Assembly (NCBI GenBank): GCA_017649565.1
Contig: JAGCGO010000036.1
Coordinates: 1-59,069, forward strand
Source: Fibrobacter sp.
Lineage (GTDB): Bacteria; Fibrobacterota; Fibrobacteria; Fibrobacterales; Fibrobacteraceae
Direction of reading: 5' to 3'
Length of the DNA: 59,069 nt
Below are positions 15,194-21,849 of this stretch, in pieces (position 1 is the stretch's first letter; each line of letters begins with the position of its first letter). The position numbers and the translations under genes are program-made. The notes below the pieces were generated by a model that was given only the letters and a program-made list of their open reading frames with translations, was not told where the DNA came from and did no database searches.

Positions 15194-15611
15194 TGCAAGG
15201 CTCCGGGTTGTCAAAAAGCGAAAGCTGGACCTGTTTTGGCTTCGCCGCTGTCGGTGATTCCTTGGCCCCAGCGGGCGTTTCCGGTTCGGAAGCGTCCGTT
15301 TCCCCGTCCTCGTCCGAATCGGCCACAGGCGCGGTCTTTGCGGGCTTTTCTTCGTTGCGCCAGAGTTCGTCGTTGAAGTAGTCGCGGCAAATCCTGTAGC
15401 AGGTTTCGTCGTCCACTTCGCCGATTTTCCCGTCCAGGATTTGGCGGGCGCACTCCGTAAGGTACGCAAGGCTGTCGCCCAGGCGGTCTTCGTGACCGGC
15501 GAACTTGTCGCAGGTCTTTTCAAGGACGGACCGGATTTTTGCCGCCATCGAGTTGGGCGAAGACTTCGCCATTTTCCTATATTCCTTGATCTGTTTCTGT
15601 TTCGGTTTCAT
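15186..15611 (-). CDS. pcfK: PcfK-like protein with clamp-binding tail
   Basis: This 141-aa protein has a helical N-terminal half (residues 15-85) typical of PcfK, an acidic/Ala/Pro-rich linker, and a C-terminal Q-L-S-L-F-D. That motif matches the consensus for binding the DNA polymerase sliding clamp, which suggests recruitment to the replisome. It is directly upstream of, and overlapping, PcfJ. The clamp role is inferred from the motif. Confidence 0.65.
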   Translation of the reverse strand: MKPKQKQIKEYRKMAKSSPNSMAAKIRSVLEKTCDKFAGHEDRLGDSLAYLTECARQILDGKIGEVDDETCYRICRDYFNDELWRNEEKPAKTAPVADSDEDGETDASEPETPAGAKESPTAAKPKQVQLSLFDNPEPCNA

Positions 15612-15877
15612 TATGCGGTTTCCTTTCCGTTAGTTTTCGTCTTGATGTTCCAAGCCTTCCTTGCAGCAATCTTGAAGGGCTCGCTGAAATAGGCGAAGAA
15701 GCCGCCTTTAGTATCTTCGTAAACTGAAAACGCGGTTACAAAGCGTTTCTTGTTGAAAGGGTCCTGGACTCCGAACTTTGCCGCGTCAGTAAACTCGTCT
15801 TCGGTACAACGGGTGCGGTTCTGGTTCTTTTCGAGAGCCTGAAGGACTCGGAAAAGTATGGTTTTCTTTGGATTCAT
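15611..15877 (-). CDS. Hypothetical protein, 88 aa
   Basis: Not recognised. Helical N-terminus with Lys and Arg, aromatic-rich centre, basic C-terminus. It has AAAAGGAGATGAT upstream, close to the shared early ribosome-site block, and an ATGA overlap with the previous gene. Confidence 0.45.
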   Translation of the reverse strand: MNPKKTILFRVLQALEKNQNRTRCTEDEFTDAAKFGVQDPFNKKRFVTAFSVYEDTKGGFFAYFSEPFKIAARKAWNIKTKTNGKETA

Positions 15878-16125
15878 TTTATCATCTCCTTTTGTATCTT
15901 GTTGATAAAGTCCGCTATAATCTGCGGGGTATAGACCCACATGGCTTTTTTAGCGATGACGTGGGAGTTTTCAGGACCTGCCCCTCCATGATGGACCCGA
16001 ATATCGCACCGCCCGGATTTAGATTCTTGGATGGTCCAATCGTACCCGTCAAGCGACCCGACGAAGCCAACCGTTCCCTTTCGCGTGGCCCTTTCGATGT
16101 CTGTTCCAGTAATCATGTTCACCAT
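15874..16125 (-). CDS. Hypothetical protein, 83 aa
   Basis: Not recognised. The centre looks beta-rich (Gly, Val, Trp, Ile), with a C-terminal helix. ATG 16125 and ATG 16116 are both possible after AAAGGGGG. It is the second gene downstream of early promoter E2. Confidence 0.45.
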   Translation of the reverse strand: MVNMITGTDIERATRKGTVGFVGSLDGYDWTIQESKSGRCDIRVHHGGAGPENSHVIAKKAMWVYTPQIIADFINKIQKEMIK

Positions 16126-16131
16126 CCCCCT

Positions 16132-16239
16132 TTAAAATGAATGGCAGCATACCGTCACTCCCATTCCCACTACAGGCGTTGGCTGCTTGCTGCGTTCCGC
16201 GAGTCTGTTCTGAACACTTCCGTACCAGATATTGCTCAT
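16132..16239 (-). CDS. 35-aa early protein, possibly a truncated phage leader protein
   Basis: ATG 16239 has AAAGGAGATGAG upstream and is the first gene after early promoter E2. The sequence I-W-Y-G-S-V-Q-N-R-L-A-E-R-S-K near the start followed by V-G-M-G-V-T resembles, from memory, the N-terminus of longer early proteins in other phages (about 80-100 aa). Here a TAA ends it after 35 residues. Downstream frames do not resume the family, so it is either a natural short form or a truncated remnant. Confidence 0.5.
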   Translation of the reverse strand: MSNIWYGSVQNRLAERSKQPTPVVGMGVTVCCHSF

Positions 16240-16285
16240 TTTCTCATCTCCTTTGCTGCATGTGCAACCGTTCTAGGTTGTCCTC

Positions 16286-16339
16286 AATGTACAACTTACA
16301 CAGGAAAAAGCAACCCGTATTAAGAGTCTTTTTTCTTAC
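16286..16339 (-). promoter_or_regulatory. Early-type promoter E2
   Basis: On the - strand: GTAAGAAAAAAGACTC (16339-16324), -35 TTGCTT (16313-16308), 16-bp spacer ending GTAAGTTG, -10 TACATT (16291-16286). The spacing of every element is identical to E1 and E3. The leader carries a CAACC/GGTTG hairpin before the ribosome site. Confidence 0.75.
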
Positions 16340-16565
16340 TTTTTATGTCATTTTTTGACTTCTTGTTCAAGCAACTCCAGGGCAGTTTATTCGCGTTTAT
16401 CATCCAGCCTTTCGGGAGAGTTGGAATGATACTCTGCGCTTCGGCACGTTCTGAAGCTGATACTTTGCGTTTGTCGCGCGGCCCCATGTAGTAGTGCGAG
16501 AGCCCGAGGGCTACGGCCTCGCAGATTTTGAAAGTTTGTTTGTCGGAAATAAAAGCTCTAATCAT
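16320..16565 (-). CDS. Hypothetical basic protein, 81 aa
   Basis: Not recognised. It contains 'GPRDKRKVSASERAEA' in the middle and ends in a Lys/Ser-rich tail that overlaps the E2 upstream box. It has AAAGGATG upstream and an ATGA overlap with the previous gene. Confidence 0.45.
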   Translation of the reverse strand: MIRAFISDKQTFKICEAVALGLSHYYMGPRDKRKVSASERAEAQSIIPTLPKGWMINANKLPWSCLNKKSKNDIKSKKKDS

Positions 16566-16786
16566 TTTCTTTTCATCCTTTCTTCAAGCTGTTTCCTAAA
16601 AAAATCTCGGTTATCGCGGATGGTGAGTTTCGACGGATCGAAAGCCTTGTCGAAACGTTCCGGGTGGTTTCGGTGCAGACTTTCGAGAGTCTTTATTTTC
16701 AGCAACGCGCACTTTTCTGTAAGGTGAGACGAAACTTGATACGTCCCGCCCTTCGGCGACGGATGCAGTACGGAAAAGTCAAGCAT
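16562..16786 (-). CDS. Hypothetical basic protein, 74 aa
   Basis: Not recognised. Rich in Lys, Arg and His with a C-terminal helix. ATG 16786 overlaps the stop of the previous gene (TAATG) and has AAAAAGGGA upstream. The longer frame from 16864 is rejected. Confidence 0.45.
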   Translation of the reverse strand: MLDFSVLHPSPKGGTYQVSSHLTEKCALLKIKTLESLHRNHPERFDKAFDPSKLTIRDNRDFFRKQLEERMKRK

Positions 16787-17121
16787 TAGTTTTGCGTCCC
16801 TTTTTGTTCCTGGTCGAGTTGGTTTGTAATGTACTGCATGCAGCGCACAACGACAGCTCCGCACTGCGCGAACTCATGCAAGGCGTTATCCAGCTCTCCC
16901 TTGGAATAGGCGCTGAAAGCCTCGGCCACTTCTTCCATGAGGACGCAATCAGCGTACTCCGGCGGCTGGCTGTTCTTGGCCTTGATACGCATTTCTGCTT
17001 CGGCCCATGTTCGTGCACTTTCGTCTATGAAGTGGTCGCAAAATTTCGGGTGCTTTGTGACGGCGTGCGAAAATTCCTTTTCGATGAGGTTTCGGATTTT
17101 GATAAATTGCTTGCTAGACAT
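16786..17121 (-). CDS. MazG/DUF550-like nucleotide pyrophosphohydrolase candidate
   Basis: This 111-aa helical protein contains 'VLMEEVAEAFSAYSKGELD' around residues 60-80 followed by E-F-A-Q-C-G-A-V-V-V-R. This E-E-V-x-E-A...E pattern resembles MazG-type and DUF550 all-alpha NTP pyrophosphatases, which trim unusual nucleotides or (p)ppGpp-like compounds. One acidic pair is less clear than in proven enzymes. ATG 17121 is chosen because longer starts run far into the upstream gene. Confidence 0.5.
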   Translation of the reverse strand: MSSKQFIKIRNLIEKEFSHAVTKHPKFCDHFIDESARTWAEAEMRIKAKNSQPPEYADCVLMEEVAEAFSAYSKGELDNALHEFAQCGAVVVRCMQYITNQLDQEQKGTQN

Positions 17122-17329
17122 TATTGCGTTCATCATTTTTAAAATCAAATACTTTATCATCATTTATAAAATCAAACACTTTCTTTTGGCACATTAAGCA
17201 AAGATGGACTGTAACGGTCTTGAAAAATCCACCATAGGAGCCGTGCACCGGTTCATAGTCACTCAAAGAAAAAGTGTTTTTGTTCACGGGTTCTTGGATA
17301 GTGCTTCCGCATTTGTCGCAAATAATCAT
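17114..17329 (-). CDS. Zinc-ribbon protein with internal duplication, 71 aa
   Basis: Two C-x2-C knuckles (residues 4-7 and about 44-47) indicate a zinc ribbon. The C-terminus repeats V-F-D-F-[IK]-N-D-[DE], also visible as a direct DNA repeat at about 17136-17190, so this part arose by a short duplication. Likely nucleic-acid or protein binding. Confidence 0.55.
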   Translation of the reverse strand: MIICDKCGSTIQEPVNKNTFSLSDYEPVHGSYGGFFKTVTVHLCLMCQKKVFDFINDDKVFDFKNDERNNV

Positions 17330-17499
17330 TAGTTGTTCTCCTTACGGGCCTTTATGATTTCTCGCAGGGCCTTCAGGCAATCGTCGCAGATTTGGAACCG
17401 CATGGCCCTAATTTCGGTTATATTGTTGTCGCACGTCGCGCACTTGACTTTCGGCTGTGAGTATTCTCTAATTTCTAGTTTAACCGTATCAGCCATCAT
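17329..17499 (-). CDS. Zinc-ribbon protein, 56 aa
   Basis: C-A-T-C and C-D-D-C knuckles about 20 residues apart form a zinc ribbon, followed by a Lys/Arg-rich helix. The start overlaps the previous stop (TAATG) and the stop overlaps the next start region. Function unknown. Confidence 0.5.
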   Translation of the reverse strand: MMADTVKLEIREYSQPKVKCATCDNNITEIRAMRFQICDDCLKALREIIKARKENN

Positions 17500-17777
17500 T
17501 ACTCCTTTATCCCTTCCAGCTTGACTCCGCAGAACTTTACATCCTTGATTGTAAAGCCGTCTTTTTGTTTTATTATTTTGTCGGCAGTCTCTACCATTTT
17601 TTCAAGAACTGCATTTTTCACAATCAACCGATCAACTTCCTCCTTGTGAGTTTTTTTCAATTCTGCAATAAACTTGTCGACTTCGTACTTGCGGTAAACC
17701 TGCGCGGTTTCATCGTTTCCCGTCTCTGTGTACTCGACGTACACATCAAAGGCATGTACAGGGTTCAATCTAGTCAT
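17499..17777 (-). CDS. Hypothetical coiled-coil protein, 92 aa
   Basis: Not recognised. Residues 28-72 are a Lys/Glu-rich coiled-coil-like helix, followed by a short beta-rich end. It starts in a TGATG overlap with the DUF551 gene. An N-terminal 'VHAFDVYVEYTETGNDE' segment resembles the start region of the next protein upstream, suggesting related leader segments. Confidence 0.45.
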   Translation of the reverse strand: MTRLNPVHAFDVYVEYTETGNDETAQVYRKYEVDKFIAELKKTHKEEVDRLIVKNAVLEKMVETADKIIKQKDGFTIKDVKFCGVKLEGIKE

Positions 17778-18157
17778 CACTTCACCTCCGGCGATTTCGG
17801 CAGCGGCATCCAATAGGTAACGAATTTATTAAGTGGTGTTCTTTCGACATTGTATGTATGCAGATTTACTACATAATATGCTAGGACTTCAGCGCCTTCC
17901 GGCGGCAATTCCTCGATGCACTTGCGCCACCTATTAGCCTCGCGTAGTTCGGCAAGTTCCTTTTTAAGGGCTTCGTTTTCCGTTTCGAGCAATTCAATCA
18001 CGGCGCTGTTGTCCGTGTGCGGCATGCTTTCAAGCTCGTGGATACGGGCCTTGAGTTCCGCGATGGCTGCGTCCACTTCCGCTTTCTTGTAAGTGCCGGA
18101 TGGGGTGCGTTCTCCGCTCACCTGGTTCACCAGCATAATCTCTTTCAGTTCGCTCAT
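17777..18157 (-). CDS. DUF551 protein with coiled coil
   Basis: This 126-aa protein has a coiled coil at about residues 20-75 and a C-terminal DUF551 domain: W-R-K-C-I-E-E-L-P-P-E-G near residue 80 and Y-W-M-P-L-P-K-S-P near the end. DUF551 proteins are common small phage proteins of unknown function. ATG 18157 has CGGAGG upstream. Confidence 0.65.
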   Translation of the reverse strand: MSELKEIMLVNQVSGERTPSGTYKKAEVDAAIAELKARIHELESMPHTDNSAVIELLETENEALKKELAELREANRWRKCIEELPPEGAEVLAYYVVNLHTYNVERTPLNKFVTYWMPLPKSPEVK

Positions 18158-18597
18158 TTGTATTCCTCCGCTTTGGCTCGGCATTTGTTTTGTAACTTGT
18201 TTGCCAAGTTTGCAATTCTCAATAATTGGACAACCCACTGATCGTATGTTCTCTTTCGTAGATAGAGCCTCCATTCTATATGGTTGTGCATGTTGGCTTC
18301 TTCTCTTGCGATAAATTCACGCATCTCGTAACGTTCAGCCCTCGCAAGCCACAAGGCACGGCACACGGCTTTATAATTCTTTTTGCTTTCACACAACTTC
18401 ATAGATATTTCTGCCACTTGACATTTGAAAACGTTGGCATTTGACTTATAAACATCAACAGCGTTTTCAAGCCGTTTATTATCCGCTTCCAGCTCCGCGA
18501 CCCGTTCTTTCAGCTTCGCGACTCCCTCAAGAACTTCTCCGGCCTTCTCGAACATTGGTCGCGTCTGCGCGTGCATCATGTCGTGGTTAATCGGCAT
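18154..18597 (-). CDS. Coiled-coil protein, 147 aa
   Basis: Not recognised. Residues 20-75 form a long heptad-like helix and residues 85-147 are basic and helical with Trp and Arg. AAGGAGG precedes the start. It overlaps genes on both sides. Confidence 0.45.
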   Translation of the reverse strand: MPINHDMMHAQTRPMFEKAGEVLEGVAKLKERVAELEADNKRLENAVDVYKSNANVFKCQVAEISMKLCESKKNYKAVCRALWLARAERYEMREFIAREEANMHNHIEWRLYLRKRTYDQWVVQLLRIANLANKLQNKCRAKAEEYK

Positions 18598-18715
18598 CGT
18601 GGTCCTCCTTTACTTCGCTTTTCAGTATCTCGCGGTAGACGAGCATCCCGGTGAAAACTCCAGCGGCAAACGCGATGACGACTGCCGCCGCGATGATGGG
18701 GATAAGATGTTCCAT
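18587..18715 (-). CDS. Small single-span membrane protein, 42 aa
   Basis: Residues 4-26 form one hydrophobic segment (Ile, Ala, Val, Phe), followed by a charged Lys/Glu/Asp tail. It has a GGAGACAGGT leader and overlaps the next gene, whose AAGGAGG lies inside its codons. Function unknown. Confidence 0.5.
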   Translation of the reverse strand: MEHLIPIIAAAVVIAFAAGVFTGMLVYREILKSEVKEDHDAD

Positions 18716-18724
18716 ACCTGTCTC

Positions 18725-19438
18725 CTATACGTTGTAACTTTCGGCTTCCTCGCGGGTGCGGAAGAAGTGGAAGCCGCTGGCGCACTCCACGTTGTACATC
18801 AAGTTGAAGTTCTCGATTTCGATTTCCTGCCCGAGTCGGTACTCGAAGCTATCATCGTAGGACGAGTGCAGGAGTTCTTTTCCAGCCATGTCCGTAATCT
18901 TAGCGCGGTTCGTTCGGCACTTGCTGCCGTTAATGCAGAATACGATGGCGCCCTTCGGGATCTCTGCGGTGATAACCACGCCTTCCTTAGTCTTCTTGTA
19001 GCCCGTGATAGGTTCGTTGAGAATCTTGCCAAGGCGGTAATCCGCGCAGTACAAATCCGCGCCGGACAAATCCGCGCCGGACAAATCCGAGCCGGACAAA
19101 TCCGCGCCGGACAAATTCGCGCCGGACAAATTCGCGCCGTACAAATTCGAGCCGGACAAATCCGCGCGGGACAAATCCGCGCAGTACAAATCCGCGCCGG
19201 ACAAATCCGCGCCGGACAAATCCGCGCCGTACAAATTCGCGCCGTACAAATTCGCGCCGTACAAATTCGAGCCGGACAAATCCGCGCCGTACAAATTCGC
19301 GCCGGACAAATTCGCGCGGGACAAATCCGCTCGGGACAAATCCGCGAGCATATCTTCCCAGCCTTCGCAGTCCTCTTTGAGCCAGTGCTGATGCTGCTCG
19401 ATAATCTTGTCAAGTTCTTCTTGTGTAATGGTTCTCAT
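18725..19438 (-). CDS. Pentapeptide-repeat protein with DUF5758-like C-terminus
   Basis: This 237-aa protein has an acidic helical N-terminus (1-32), then about 20 tandem pentapeptides of the form A-[DN]-L-[SY]-[GCR] (residues 33-133), predicted to fold as a right-handed quadrilateral beta-helix. The C-terminal domain has E-I-P-K-G-A and K-C-R-T-N-R-A-K, matching DUF5758. Pentapeptide proteins of the Qnr/MfpA type mimic DNA and shield gyrase. Whether this one does is unknown. The repeat DNA is itself near-identical and recently amplified. Confidence 0.8.
   Translation of the reverse strand: MRTITQEELDKIIEQHQHWLKEDCEGWEDMLADLSRADLSRANLSGANLYGADLSGSNLYGANLYGANLYGADLSGADLSGADLYCADLSRADLSGSNLYGANLSGANLSGADLSGSDLSGADLSGADLYCADYRLGKILNEPITGYKKTKEGVVITAEIPKGAIVFCINGSKCRTNRAKITDMAGKELLHSSYDDSFEYRLGQEIEIENFNLMYNVECASGFHFFRTREEAESYNV
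19045..19350 (-). repeat. 15-bp tandem repeats inside the pentapeptide gene
   Basis: About 20 units, plus strand form ACAAATCCGCGCCGG with variants (TCCGAGCC, TTCGCGCC, GCCGT). Each 15-bp unit encodes one pentapeptide. The low divergence means unit number can vary in frame. Confidence 0.9.
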
Positions 19439-19475
19439 TTCAGTATCTCCGGTTGTTAAGTTGTTAAGTTGATAT

Positions 19476-19589
19476 AGCCTCGACCGGATTCGAACCGATG
19501 TCTAGCCGCCCCTTTATGGAAGTGGGACGGGACACGCTCGCATTGCTTCCATTCAATGCCGTGCTGCCTGACCGCTAGGCTACGAGGCT
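19476..19589 (-). tRNA. tRNA-like gene with oversized centre, anticodon unassigned
   Basis: On the - strand the ends pair perfectly (AGCCTCG with CGAGGCT), the D-arm is GCCT-AGCGGTC-AGGC, and the T-arm is ATCGG-TTCGAAT-CCGGT. Between D- and T-arm there are about 64 bases instead of 22-40. They fold as GCATTG/CAATGC (8-base loop, extended by GCACG/CGTGT) and CCGTCCC/GGGGCGG (11-base loop). Neither loop is a normal 7-base anticodon loop. It may be a class II tRNA with an expanded anticodon arm, one with an insertion, or a tRNA mimic. Total length is 114 bases without CCA. Confidence 0.5.
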
Positions 19590-19599
19590 GTTGTTTTTT

Positions 19600-19875
19600 T
19601 TACTTCTTCGGCGGTTTCTTGCCACGGAACGTGATGCGGTTGCACACGTTGTAGATGTGGTTGTGTCTGTGGCCGCCTTTCATGCGGTGGCCTACATGAT
19701 CATCATCCTTGAGTTCCGCAATAGTACAGCATTCCCAGCTTGCGTAGGACGACCACCATTTTTTGAGGCGCTTACCATGATAGGCCTTTCTTAACTTTTT
19801 GAGCTGTCCGGGCCTTCCGCGTTTGAGTACCGTCTTCAAAGAATCCCTTAATTGCTGAATAGTCTTGTGTTTCAT
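19600..19875 (-). CDS. Basic hypothetical protein, 91 aa
   Basis: Not recognised. It has a very high Lys/Arg/His content, a Q-L-R-D-S-L-K helix at the N-terminus and an H-R-M-K-G-G-H-R-H-N-H stretch near residue 65. The basic charge suggests nucleic acid binding. It has an ATGA overlap with the membrane-protein gene upstream. Confidence 0.45.
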   Translation of the reverse strand: MKHKTIQQLRDSLKTVLKRGRPGQLKKLRKAYHGKRLKKWWSSYASWECCTIAELKDDDHVGHRMKGGHRHNHIYNVCNRITFRGKKPPKK

Positions 19876-20036
19876 TTATTTCCTCCGTTGATTTCACATT
19901 TTTTGATCGCAACACGTTCGCCCTCTGCGACTTGTTCCATTTCTCTGCGAATCAAGTAAAGCAAAAACAGGCAACAGATAAAACCAAGAATAAAGCCTAC
20001 AATAAACGCAATGAACATTATATTTGCAAGTGTCAT
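19872..20036 (-). CDS. Small single-span membrane protein, 54 aa
   Basis: Residues 4-29 are strongly hydrophobic (Ile, Phe, Leu, Gly, Cys), followed by a charged cytoplasmic-type tail. GGAGGTG precedes the start, and both ends overlap neighbours by ATGA. Function unknown. Confidence 0.5.
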   Translation of the reverse strand: MTLANIMFIAFIVGFILGFICCLFLLYLIRREMEQVAEGERVAIKKCEINGGNK

Positions 20037-20434
20037 TCTTTCACCTCCACGTAATTCCAGCTCTGCGGAGCGCGTTTAATGCCGAAGTCCGCGAGGGTTT
20101 TCGGCTGGCCGAATTTCACAACAGAACCAGGTTTAACTTCCCACGCAAAAACACACATTGATTGTCCCTGATAGTTCTTAAGGTCTTCGATAGGAACGCA
20201 CCCTTTTTCGTAATCAAAAAAAACACTTTTATTAGCGTCTACTCCATAGATATCCTTGATGGTGAAGTATCCAGTAACTTTCATTACAGGGGTTGTTTCA
20301 TACATGTACACCCTAGTCTTCCTAGTCTTCCCGTCTATTCTTGGGCGAGTTTTTCTCCATTCAACCATCTTTTCTTTGCTGTAAATCTTCTCCGCCCATT
20401 CCGGGTGAATGCTCAAAAGAATCGCCTTGCTCAT
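20033..20434 (-). CDS. ASCH-domain protein
   Basis: This 133-aa protein begins with I-L-L-S-I-H-P-E-W-A-E-K-I-Y-S-K-E-K and W-R-K-T-R-P, then V-Y-M-Y-E-T-T-P and V-T-G-Y-F, the order seen in ASCH/PUA-like small domains. ASCH domains bind RNA or modified nucleotides. Phage copies are common in early regions. It has an ATGA overlap with the neighbouring gene on each side. Confidence 0.7.
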   Translation of the reverse strand: MSKAILLSIHPEWAEKIYSKEKMVEWRKTRPRIDGKTRKTRVYMYETTPVMKVTGYFTIKDIYGVDANKSVFFDYEKGCVPIEDLKNYQGQSMCVFAWEVKPGSVVKFGQPKTLADFGIKRAPQSWNYVEVKE

Positions 20435-20634
20435 ACTGCCTCCTTACTCAGCCACGCCTCGAACGTGTCGATGCATGTCTTGTATTCCAGGTCGGTGTCG
20501 CAGAAGTCTACCGCGCGGCACACTGCGCAGTCTATACAGTATCTACTATCGTCCGGGTCATGAGCTAAAGGATCGCCTTTGATCCTAAAGTCTTCCGGCC
20601 TCTTGCCCGGGTAGAATTTTTCCAAATTCGTCAT
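20431..20634 (-). CDS. Small Cys-rich protein (paralog group 1)
   Basis: This 67-aa protein has four Cys in C-x2-C-x6-C-x9-C followed by F-E-A-W-L. The protein at 9592 has nearly the same Cys spacing (C-x2-C-x6-C-x7-C), which suggests a shared zinc-binding family. Function unknown. Confidence 0.5.
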   Translation of the reverse strand: MTNLEKFYPGKRPEDFRIKGDPLAHDPDDSRYCIDCAVCRAVDFCDTDLEYKTCIDTFEAWLSKEAV

Positions 20635-21365
20635 ACGGCAATTCCCATTTTCTTTCTTATCGCAGCCATCTCGTTTCCGAGGGAGATCATTTTCAAAGTT
20701 TCCTTTTTCTTTCCTTTTTTCGCGATGCTCATTCGTGCGCGCGTTTCTTCCGTGTAGTAGTAGCCTCGTTCCTCTGCGTTCTTGCGCTTTGTGATCGCGG
20801 CCTTTTTTGCGTATAGGTTGTCGGGGTCGTTTCTCCTGCGTGTATTTACAGCTCTCATCAGAGTCCTCTTTCTAATGAGAGGATTGCGTTTGCAAGTTTG
20901 TATAAAATTCTCTCTGCCTCGATTTAACTTTTCGACCTGTTCTTCGAAATGCTCATTACAATACAACCGCTTGCATTCTTCCAAGGACTTGAATTCTATG
21001 TTGTCGATGGAGTAATTGTCCTTGTTCCCGTCCTTGAAGCAGATGTTATAATGCTTAGGCATCTCGCATCCGTGAATTTTCCTGTACAGATAACGCGCAA
21101 GCGTTTCGCGGCCGTGGTCGGTTTTGCCGCGGTAGAAACCTTTATTATTCCAAAAAAAAGTGATCCCGTCTACGACTATTCTTTTGTTTGTAAAGGACTT
21201 TTCCTTGACGGATATTAGATGTAGGCCTGCCTTTCGGCAGTAATCCAGCACAGTCTGATAAGAACATCCAATTTCTTTTGCTGCTTTTCGGGCGCTGTGC
21301 AGCTCTTGCGTTAGGCGCACCATTTCTGCTTTTTGCTCATCGGTGTAATGCGACCTGTTAGCCAT
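20631..21365 (-). CDS. HTH plus HNH-like protein, possibly inactive nuclease
   Basis: This 244-aa protein has an N-terminal HTH (residues 5-45) shared with the protein at 12940, then an HNH_3-like core: L-A-R-Y-L-Y-R-K-I-H-G near residue 95, then Y-N-I-C-F-K-D-G-N-K-D-N-Y-S-I-D-N-I-E-F. In active relatives the segment before D-G-N-x-x-D-N carries a catalytic His (usually V-x-H). Here it reads C-F. The C-terminus has NUMOD-like basic helices (A-A-I-T-K-R-K, R-A-R-M-S-I-A-K-K-G). It is therefore a homing-type endonuclease or a degenerate DNA-binding derivative. ATG 21365 overlaps the previous stop (TAATG). Confidence 0.65.
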   Translation of the reverse strand: MANRSHYTDEQKAEMVRLTQELHSARKAAKEIGCSYQTVLDYCRKAGLHLISVKEKSFTNKRIVVDGITFFWNNKGFYRGKTDHGRETLARYLYRKIHGCEMPKHYNICFKDGNKDNYSIDNIEFKSLEECKRLYCNEHFEEQVEKLNRGRENFIQTCKRNPLIRKRTLMRAVNTRRRNDPDNLYAKKAAITKRKNAEERGYYYTEETRARMSIAKKGKKKETLKMISLGNEMAAIRKKMGIAV

Positions 21366-21484
21366 TAGCACCTCGCGATGTACATTACAAGTCCCACAAT
21401 GAATGCAAACAACGTGCAGACAGCCGCCACAAGGAACGCAATGCCGCAGGCCCAGATGAATATGTTTTCAAGTTTCTTTAGCAT
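21365..21484 (-). CDS. Small membrane protein, first gene after promoter E3
   Basis: This 39-aa protein is nearly all one hydrophobic segment (residues 8-34: Phe, Ile, Trp, Ala, Val, Leu), with Lys at the N-terminus and Arg at the C-terminus. It is the leader gene of early promoter E3 and is coupled to the HNH-like gene by TAATG. It could be an early membrane-acting peptide such as a superinfection-exclusion factor. That is a guess from position. Confidence 0.5.
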   Translation of the reverse strand: MLKKLENIFIWACGIAFLVAAVCTLFAFIVGLVMYIARC

Positions 21485-21518
21485 GTTGATTTCTGTGCTT
21501 AATTTCTAAGTTGTTCAC

Positions 21519-21572
21519 AATGTAAAACTTACGGCGCGTATGTCAAGCAAATAAAGGAGTCGTTTAACTTAC
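21519..21572 (-). promoter_or_regulatory. Early-type promoter E3
   Basis: On the - strand: GTAAGTTAAACGACTC (21572-21557), consensus -35 TTGACA (21546-21541), 16 bp including GTAAGTTT, -10 TACATT (21524-21519). The two GTAAGTT copies are exactly 40 bp apart. It is the best match of the four to a standard sigma-70 promoter. Confidence 0.8.
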
Positions 21573-21595
21573 GTGTAACTGTCAACATTTACGCC

Positions 21596-21832
21596 TCAAT
21601 TCTGCCCATAGTTGACCCATGCGAGAAAATCGTCGACCGGGACGTAAACCTTCGCGCGCGGCACCGGAGCGCTGATAATCGGCATGTTCAGCAAGCCCTT
21701 CTTTGTCTTGCGAGCCCAGTTGATGATAGTGTTCCGGTTCACACCGAGCGCCTTCGCGCATGTCGTCGGGGTCCAGCATTTCTTGCCTAGCACGTCGACA
21801 GTCGGTAGTTTATCAGTTGCTGTCTTGTCCAT
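21596..21832 (-). CDS. Small HTH protein, excisionase-like
   Basis: This 78-aa protein contains a MerR/excisionase-type winged HTH: W-T-P-T-T-C-A-K-A-L-G-V-N-R-N-T-I-I-N-W-A-R, then V-Y-V-P-V-D-D-F-L-A-W. Such proteins bind DNA next to attachment sites or early promoters. ATG 21832 follows TTGGAG by about 9 bases. An upstream TTG at 21847 is less likely. It is far from the integrase, so excisionase is only one possibility. Confidence 0.6.
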   Translation of the reverse strand: MDKTATDKLPTVDVLGKKCWTPTTCAKALGVNRNTIINWARKTKKGLLNMPIISAPVPRAKVYVPVDDFLAWVNYGQN

Positions 21833-21849
21833 TTTCTCGCTCTCCAATT

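Noticed and set aside
19045..19350. CRISPR array
   Set aside because: The short regular repeats are contiguous codons of a pentapeptide-repeat protein without spacers. No cas genes are present.
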